A DNA stretch of 64,000 nucleotides from 58-81 sp012729145 (lineage in GTDB: Bacteria; Synergistota; Synergistia; Synergistales; Thermovirgaceae). Both the position numbers and the translations under genes were made by a program. The stretch lies in assembly GCA_040770625.1 (NCBI GenBank), contig JAXGIW010000001.1:186001-250000 (forward strand), given 5' to 3'. Under the pieces are notes generated by a model. The model did no database searches and was not told the DNA's origin. It was given only the letters and a program-made list of their open reading frames with translations. Positions 59,324-64,000 of the stretch are shown piece after piece. Numbering within the stretch: position 1 is the stretch's first letter; the number at the start of each line of letters is the position of its first letter.

Positions 59324-60342
59324 TCCTTTATGCTCCCTGTCCACAGCCTGCTTGCAGAACTCTCCGGTGAGATCATAAGCGCCTCCTCGATCCTTGAAAG
59401 CCTTTCGTCAAGGACCATCGCCATCCTGGCGATATCCCTCTCCAGGCTCGAAACTTCTGCGGCAGCTTCAACGCTGGTACGCCCCCCCGTCTGGTGGATC
59501 CTGCTTATGCCGAAGAGAACGTCCTCTCCCTTCCATCTCCCGGGAACGCCAAGGGTCGTTGCATGAACCACACTTCCGTCTCTTTTTGCATAGGGCACAT
59601 TGGAGGTCTGCTGCTCCCGGGAGAGCATCCTGCGAAAGATCCTGGCCGCTTCAGGCCTCGTATCATCGGGATGAAGGTCAAGGAGGTGGATCCTCCCATT
59701 GTTATCAAGACCGAGCTCTTCCCGAGCGGTTCTGTTAATCCAGACTATCTCTCCGTCAAGGTCGAAGGCAAAGACCATCTCGGCCATGGCGTCGAAAAGG
59801 GATAGCAGCTCCCAGGACTCCCTGATCCTGCTCTCGCTGACCTGGACCCTGGCTATGGTCTTGTCAAACCACCGGGAGAGAGCCTCAAGGTCACGTTTTA
59901 CGTGCTGTGGAACTGTGTCGCTGTCGTGAGAGGCGAGACAGAAACAACCTGCTACTGAGGAGCCCCGGAAGAGGGGGAGAATTGCGAAAGCGTGGAGACC
60001 CTCGGAGGCAAGGAGCGGATCCTGGCCGTTCAGGGTCTCGGAAAAGGACCCGTACCATGGAGTATCCCTGAAGATCGCCCTCCCGTGTACAGAATCGGGA
60101 GCCCAGGAAGCGTTGGCCTCCACGAAAGGATCACTGACCCCAATTGAGCAACGGAGCCTGAATATTTCTGCCTTCTCGGGGACCAGGTAGACCCATCCAC
60201 AGTCAAGAGAGCCTTCCGAAGATCCTATCAACGCCTCGAGGCAGATAGGCAGAGCTTCTTTCAGGGTGGCAGCACCGGCCAGTGCCATGGCCCGTTCAAA
60301 ACCGCTAACACTTTGTTGAGATCTGGTCCAGTCGCTAGTCAT
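59320..60342 (-). CDS. GAF-PAS signalling protein without output domain
   Basis: About 340 residues from ATG 60342 (GGGAAGAG upstream). Residues ~15-175 form a GAF domain (CGWVYLVPEKAEIFRLRCSI, HAFAILPLFRGSSVAGCFCL); ~190-300 a PAS domain (LFDAMAEMVFAFDLDGEIVW, RREEL-type turn, VPYAKRDGSVVHATTLGVPG); the end is a coiled helix (SSLERDIARMAMVLDERLSR). No kinase, GGDEF, HD or DNA-binding part. It could be a sensor acting through protein contact. Overlap with dapF implies the same transcript, an odd pairing. Confidence 0.82.
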   Translation of the reverse strand: MTSDWTRSQQSVSGFERAMALAGAATLKEALPICLEALIGSSEGSLDCGWVYLVPEKAEIFRLRCSIGVSDPFVEANASWAPDSVHGRAIFRDTPWYGSFSETLNGQDPLLASEGLHAFAILPLFRGSSVAGCFCLASHDSDTVPQHVKRDLEALSRWFDKTIARVQVSESRIRESWELLSLFDAMAEMVFAFDLDGEIVWINRTAREELGLDNNGRIHLLDLHPDDTRPEAARIFRRMLSREQQTSNVPYAKRDGSVVHATTLGVPGRWKGEDVLFGISRIHQTGGRTSVEAAAEVSSLERDIARMAMVLDERLSRIEEALMISPESSASRLWTGSIKE

Positions 60343-60502
60343 TTGAAGTCTCTTCCCTTCGCGATACCAATGAACAAAAAAGCGGCCACGGTCCAAGCCG
60401 CAAGGATCCGATCCTGACCCTTCAATACTCCGAGGCTAGTCACTGAAAGATAATAAACACCAAAGGCCCGGGGGATGCAAGTTCAGGAAAATACGGCCTG
60501 AA

Positions 60503-61450
60503 TTACACGAATACAGTCCCTTTTGCCGTTATCTCTACAAGGCTGTGGGAGAAAAAGGCCCTGGTTACCTCTTCACCTTTTTTCTCCACCACCACGGTGG
60601 TTATGTCGGGGCCGCCAAGAGCAGGGCCTCCACCGGTCTCCAGTCTGACCTTGATTCTTCCGCCCTTAACCAGGCCAAGATCTTTTCCCTCGCCGGTCAA
60701 CAGAAGGGCCAGGGCAAGGGCTGTACTGCCCGTCCCGCAGGTGGGCTCGATGTTACCAGTGAGAACCCCGTGGGGGAAGACCGCCCTCAGATGCCCCTTG
60801 TGGGCGGGCGATCTGTCAAAGAGTGAAAAATGAAGGGTGGAGGAGTAACCCTTCTGGTGGAAGAAGGCCTGCGCCTCGGATATGGCCTTCACGGCGGCGG
60901 TGTTCATCTCTTCGAAGTCGGCCTCGGGGTAGTGTTCCTTCAATTTCGGAGCTTCCTGGACAAGGTAGTAGCCGGACTTGAAGGCCTGGATCCCGTCGAG
61001 GTCCACAGGCATGACCCCGTCGCCGGCCAACATCCGGGCAAAGGAGGTCATGTCGCTTTCGGCCTTTCTGAACTTGCCGCCTTTTGTCTTATGGACCGTC
61101 ACCGTGGAAGGACCCGACTCCAGTTCAAGGGTAACCTCGAATTCCTGTGGAGCGGTCTTCACCTTGAACCACTTTACCAGGTCCGTATCCACCAGGGCCT
61201 TTCCCAGGACCTGAGTGAAACCTCCGCATGCAGGGATGAAGTTACGGTTGGTAATATCCACCACGAGAGCCCGGATGGTGTTGGCCTTTCCCGAGGGGTA
61301 GAGAAAGGCGGCCTGGTCGGCGTAAAGTCTCTTCCGGTCGAGAACGGTGAGGGCCGTCTCAAGCACATGAGATTCCCTTCTGACCTGCCTTCCGTCGAAG
61401 AGGAGGATGGTGTTGCCTCCCATGTGACCCTTGATGAAATCGAGCTCCAT
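60503..61450 (-). CDS. DapF-fold amino acid epimerase/isomerase paralogue
   Basis: Starts MELDFIKGHMGGNTILLFDG, a variant of the DapF opening, and keeps two catalytic Cys: FIPACGGFTQVLGKALV and NIEPTCGTGSTALALAL. Between them the sequence departs from DapF and looks closer to proline racemase, PrpF or PhzF-like members. It is 315 residues against 286 for the neighbouring dapF. It probably racemises or isomerises an amino acid or related acid by a two-base mechanism; the substrate is unknown. ATG 61450 follows AAAGGAG. On the same strand and upstream of the GAF-PAS and dapF genes, 160 bases away. Confidence 0.8.
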   Translation of the reverse strand: MELDFIKGHMGGNTILLFDGRQVRRESHVLETALTVLDRKRLYADQAAFLYPSGKANTIRALVVDITNRNFIPACGGFTQVLGKALVDTDLVKWFKVKTAPQEFEVTLELESGPSTVTVHKTKGGKFRKAESDMTSFARMLAGDGVMPVDLDGIQAFKSGYYLVQEAPKLKEHYPEADFEEMNTAAVKAISEAQAFFHQKGYSSTLHFSLFDRSPAHKGHLRAVFPHGVLTGNIEPTCGTGSTALALALLLTGEGKDLGLVKGGRIKVRLETGGGPALGGPDITTVVVEKKGEEVTRAFFSHSLVEITAKGTVFV

Positions 61451-61515
61451 CGTTTTCGGCTCCTTTCGGTCATCTCCTGTTCCGTAATTTTACAGGAAAA
61501 GGCAAAACCTTAAAG

Positions 61516-61731
61516 GCGTGAACGGTAAACAGTGAACAGTGAACGGCAAAAAAGGCCGAAGATCGATCCTCCGGCCTTTGAGCATTGGTTTCTCTTTCTG
61601 CTTCACTGCTTTCGTTTAAGAGGTCTCCCAGGAGGAGTGCCAGGGGGTACCCCTCGTTAAAGAACCTCCCGAGTTTAATCCCCTCGGGACTTTGATCCTT
61701 CGGTTCACCGTCGACCGTTTACTGTTTACGC
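61516..61731. repeat. Heptamer inverted-repeat element, cleanest copy
   Basis: Left arm GC then GTGAACG, GTAAACA, GTGAACA, GTGAACG (61518-61545). Right arm GGTTCAC, CGTCGAC, CGTTTAC, TGTTTAC (61702-61729) then GC. The left arm matches the complement of the right at 24 of 31 positions. The core holds three smaller hairpins. Confidence 0.9.
61548..61579 (-). terminator. Rho-independent terminator of the FadL-type gene
   Basis: Stem AAAGGCCG (61551-61558) with CGGCCTTT (61572-61579); read on the minus strand it ends in TTTTTT. It lies ~180 bases past the FadL stop, inside the heptamer element. Confidence 0.75.
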
Positions 61732-61756
61732 TTTTTCTCCCTTGAGCGTCACGCCC

Positions 61757-62950
61757 CTAAAATCTAACGCTGTAGCTGATCATGAAGATATGGGCATCCA
61801 TGTTGCTGGTGCGCGAATTGGGTATTCCGTCTCCGGGCCGGCCAGCTATGGTCCTGTCGTCGGCCAGCAAATAGGTGTAGGCAAAATCCCAGGTTCGGTC
61901 GTTCTTAGTGTAGCCGAACCCTATGGAGAAAAGCTGTCGGTCGCTCATGGGAGCCTGAAAGTCGACTGTGCCGTCCGGCGAAGGCTCCTGGTCGTAAGTG
62001 TAGCCGAACCTCCAGGTCCACTCGGGGCTGTACCTGTACTCAAGCCCCAGCTGGTACCTCCAGACGTTCTTCCAGTTCTTCACTGAAGTGGATGGGTTGG
62101 GGAGCATCCCGAAATCGTTCTCGAAATGTATCGCCAACCTGTCATAGGAGCTCCACCCCGTGTATATGGCTCCCACCTCGACGTTAAGTTTAGGAGTTAC
62201 CTGCCTGCTGAGGCCGAACAGGAACATCTCGGGCAGGGTTAGATCTCCCCAGGCATCCGTAGAGCCGACACCCTGTATGTCGGCGGTTCCCGAGATGGTC
62301 AATTTTACCTGGCTCCTGTAGTGAAGCCCTATCCGGGTCGCCTCGTCCAGTTTGTAATGGAGTCCCACGTTCCAGCCGTAGCCTATGTCGTCTCCAAGGA
62401 GCCTGAAGTCTGTTCCAATAAATCTTCTCGCCCCGTACTCGAACCACAGCGCCTCGACCCCGACGGAAAGGGACAACCGGTCGTTCACCTTCCAGGCCAG
62501 GTTGGGGTTGATGGATACGGACTGGATGTTGGCGTAGTAGCTGTTGTAGCGCCCGTACCAATCGGGCGGGAAGTCGGTGCCGAGACCGAAGCGCGTCATG
62601 AGGCCCACGCCGAACCAGAGGCGGTCACTCAACTGTCGCGTGTAGTAGAAGTGAGGAGGGATGAAGGTGTGGTCGATCATGCCAACACTATCACCGCCTA
62701 TCTCCGTCAGGGTCCCTCCCGGCATGATGAAAGCCAGCCCCGCCATCATGGACGAGTCCGGGATCTGGGTGATGCCCGCCGGGTTAAAGGCTATGGCGGA
62801 GGGGTCGTCGGCCCGACCGGTCATGGCGCCCCCGAGGGCGTTCCCTCTGGCACTCCAGTCGTAAAGAGCAAACCCGGCCCCCAGGGCTGTTCCGCACCCA
62901 AGGGCTGTCATGATGATCGCCGAAATAAGAATAAGAACAGGTCTTTTCAA
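61757..62950 (-). CDS. OmpP1/FadL family outer-membrane transporter
   Basis: Signal peptide (RPVLILISAIIMTALGCGTALG) then the FadL plug start AGFALYDWSARGNALGGAMTGRADDPSAIAFNPAG (positions ~25-60), the clearest mark of the family. The remainder shows ~14 beta-strands with aromatic girdles (FHYSQ-type HYRSQVKLTISGTADIQG near residue 215) and ends ISYSVRF with terminal Phe. Moves hydrophobic compounds or fatty acids across the outer membrane. TTG start at 62950 behind AAGGAGG. 397 residues. Upstream on the same strand is a TetR gene (54-base gap). Confidence 0.93.
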   Translation of the reverse strand: MKRPVLILISAIIMTALGCGTALGAGFALYDWSARGNALGGAMTGRADDPSAIAFNPAGITQIPDSSMMAGLAFIMPGGTLTEIGGDSVGMIDHTFIPPHFYYTRQLSDRLWFGVGLMTRFGLGTDFPPDWYGRYNSYYANIQSVSINPNLAWKVNDRLSLSVGVEALWFEYGARRFIGTDFRLLGDDIGYGWNVGLHYKLDEATRIGLHYRSQVKLTISGTADIQGVGSTDAWGDLTLPEMFLFGLSRQVTPKLNVEVGAIYTGWSSYDRLAIHFENDFGMLPNPSTSVKNWKNVWRYQLGLEYRYSPEWTWRFGYTYDQEPSPDGTVDFQAPMSDRQLFSIGFGYTKNDRTWDFAYTYLLADDRTIAGRPGDGIPNSRTSNMDAHIFMISYSVRF

Positions 62951-63004
62951 GAAGCACTCCTCCTTTTTTATCCTGTCAGGTGTCGCATGGTCACGGGAAC
63001 AGCC

Positions 63005-63634
63005 CTAATATTGGAAGCCTTCCAGCTTGTCGTCACCCATTACTCCTCTGACAAGCTCCTCCATAGCCCTTTCGATGCGCCCCCACCCCTCTTCGGATGA
63101 GATGTCTATCCCCAGGTAGGCCTCCGATGTCCGTGCCCTGAGCATCAGAAAGGTGAGACCCGCCGAGAGAAGGGCACCCAGGGCGGCAACATCCACCCTC
63201 TCCGCTTCAGGGGCGGACCTCACCAGGGCCTCTATAAGGTCCGCTCCCTGCCTCTCTCTCTTCCGTGCCGATGCCTCGGAGAGTTCGTTCCTTGATACCA
63301 GTTCCCCAAGGAGCAGTTCCTGGGCTGATGTCGAATCCCTTAGCTCCCGAATGTAGCCCTTGAGAAGGGCCACGGCGAGTTCGGAAGCTCCGGGAGGCCG
63401 GTTATCCCCTTCCGCCTTTTCGACCAGATCCTCCATCGAGGGCCAGTAATCGCCCCCTGAAGCGAACTCCCTCAGAAGCCCTGGAAGATCTCCGAAGTAG
63501 CGGTAGATCAGGACCTTGTCGACGCCGGCTCTCCGGGATACGTTGTTGACCCCGATGCCTCCGAACCCCTCTTCTGAAAGGATCTCGCCCACCGCTTCAA
63601 GGATCTTTTTCCTGGTCTCCTCTTTATCGCGCAT
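63005..63634 (-). CDS. TetR family repressor of the FadL-type gene
   Basis: N-terminal helix-turn-helix: TRKKILEAVGEILSEEGFGG and NNVSRRAGVDKVLIYRYFGD with the conserved YRYF helix 4. The C-terminal ligand domain (~60-205) is family-variable, with hydrophobic helices (LGALLSAGLTFLMLRA). ATG 63634 follows AGGAGGT; a GTG six codons earlier is possible. It heads a two-gene unit with the FadL gene and is likely autoregulated through the palindrome at 63644. A hydrophobic inducer would fit the neighbour. Confidence 0.88.
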   Translation of the reverse strand: MRDKEETRKKILEAVGEILSEEGFGGIGVNNVSRRAGVDKVLIYRYFGDLPGLLREFASGGDYWPSMEDLVEKAEGDNRPPGASELAVALLKGYIRELRDSTSAQELLLGELVSRNELSEASARKRERQGADLIEALVRSAPEAERVDVAALGALLSAGLTFLMLRARTSEAYLGIDISSEEGWGRIERAMEELVRGVMGDDKLEGFQY

Positions 63635-63643
63635 GGCACCTCC

Positions 63644-63661
63644 TGTCACCAACCGGTGACA
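63644..63661. promoter_or_regulatory. Candidate TetR operator
   Basis: TGTCACC, four bases, GGTGACA: perfect 7-bp inverted repeat just upstream of the tetR ribosome binding site and downstream of its -10. A second repeat CCGAT-x6-ATCGG (63665-63680) covers the -10. Confidence 0.6.
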
Positions 63662-63671
63662 TAAACCGATG

Positions 63672-63698
63672 ATATTATCGGATTTCTCCTCTTGTCAA
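63672..63698 (-). promoter_or_regulatory. Promoter of the TetR-FadL unit
   Basis: Minus strand TTGACA (63698-63693), 15-base spacer, TAATAT (63677-63672). The spacer is short, so activity without help may be modest. Confidence 0.5.
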
Positions 63699-63792
63699 GG
63701 AAGAGGCAATATTGAATTCGTAAAAGGGACGTTCATAGTAATATAAGTAGCGCCGGGACACTTGCGACAACACTTCACGAAATGAGGCGGAC

Positions 63793-64000
63793 ATGGCGGA
63801 ACAATACGGAAGTTTCTACCCCTGGCAGGTAAAGGCCTGGGAAAGGATCAGGAACAGGGACGCCGTCCTGGCCGCGCCAACCGGGTCGGGCAAGACCTGG
63901 GTGGCCTACCTGTGGTCGGGCCTAATGGACCTTGATGGTCATATCTGGCCGCCGGACACGAGGCGGATCATCTTCACCGCCCCCATAAAGGCCCTGAGCA
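63793..64000 (+). CDS. Superfamily 2 helicase, N-terminal fragment (cut by window end)
   Basis: ATG 63793 behind GAGG opens a frame that runs off the window after 69 codons: MAEQYGSFYPWQVKAWERI, Walker A AAPTGSGKTWVAYLW and motif Ia FTAPIKALS. The order FxPxQ...APTGSGKT...APxKAL is that of DEAD/DEAH helicases including Lhr-like, Ski2-like and Cas3-like types; which one cannot be told from this part. Divergent from the tetR gene. Confidence 0.75.
   Translation, partial: MAEQYGSFYPWQVKAWERIRNRDAVLAAPTGSGKTWVAYLWSGLMDLDGHIWPPDTRRIIFTAPIKALS

Larger units (their letters stand above)
61451..61756. other. Gap with heptamer element and FadL-gene terminator
   Basis: About 300 bases without a gene, filled by the inverted heptamer element (61516-61731). 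Inside it are a minus-strand terminator (61548-61579) and two small palindromes: GGGGGTACCCC near 61643 and TCCCGAG...CTCGGGA at 61667-61689. Confidence 0.75.

Noticed and set aside
1..64000. tRNA, rRNA, tmRNA or RNase P RNA genes
   Set aside because: I looked through all gaps on both strands and saw no cloverleaf with a CCA-type end or any conserved rRNA core; long gaps are repeat elements instead.

Overview
The window is a bacterial chromosome segment, GC-rich (visibly above 50%), with dense and mostly operonic genes. The cell has an outer membrane: there is an autotransporter, a FadL/OmpP1-type porin and another outer-membrane barrel. It makes or handles diaminopimelate (dapB-like and dapF genes). 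Its metabolism looks anaerobic and centred on amino acids and peptides: a tungsten/molybdenum aldehyde:ferredoxin oxidoreductase with a polyferredoxin, a ferredoxin:disulfide reductase, three M20 or M19 peptidases, several aminotransferases, an opine dehydrogenase and a TRAP transporter. My best guess is a Synergistota-type amino-acid fermenter. This is inferred from gene content, since no rRNA or tRNA gene is visible in the window.

Layout. 2-2380: 3' part of an autotransporter. 2381-3463: a repeat-rich gap holding a small self-contained transcription unit for a 34-residue hydrophobic peptide. 3464-9971: addB-addA. 10065-14357: M23 peptidase, peroxiredoxin, isochorismatase-type hydrolase, and a RemB-like gene overlapping gyrB. 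14684-21369 (minus): phosphoesterase, outer-membrane protein, a ferredoxin/AOR/N-formylglutamate amidohydrolase operon, and an HD-GYP protein. 21522-31704: ferritin-VIT1 fusion, Na+ symporter with M20 peptidase, YtcJ amidohydrolase, glutaredoxin with FTR-rubredoxin, GGDEF protein, DapB-like reductase, ThiF-like E1, and a C_GCAxxG_C_C protein. 31848-48688: envelope and membrane genes (AI-2E permease, two CE4 deacetylases, patatin, a six-PAS HD-GYP sensor, M19 dipeptidase, LysE, EamA, ZIP, cardiolipin synthase, EEP phosphatase, YitT).

48796-56836 (minus) is the most coherent metabolic unit. In transcription order it is an IclR regulator, TRAP DctP, DctQ and DctM, an opine dehydrogenase-family enzyme, a PLP aminotransferase and a RocB-like M20 hydrolase. 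It starts at a promoter with consensus -35 and -10 boxes and a palindromic candidate operator. A second aminotransferase is divergent from it. Together they read as uptake and breakdown of an N-substituted amino acid. 58463-61450 holds dapF, a GAF-PAS protein and a second DapF-fold isomerase. 61757-63634 is FadL with its TetR regulator. The window ends in the start of a superfamily 2 helicase.

The most unusual non-coding feature is a dispersed family of intergenic elements built from 7-bp words (GTGAACG, GTAAACG, GTGAGAC, AGGCTAC and relatives). They are arranged as imperfect inverted repeats of roughly 100-330 bp. They abut gene 3' ends so closely that the stop codons of five genes lie inside the heptamer arrays.
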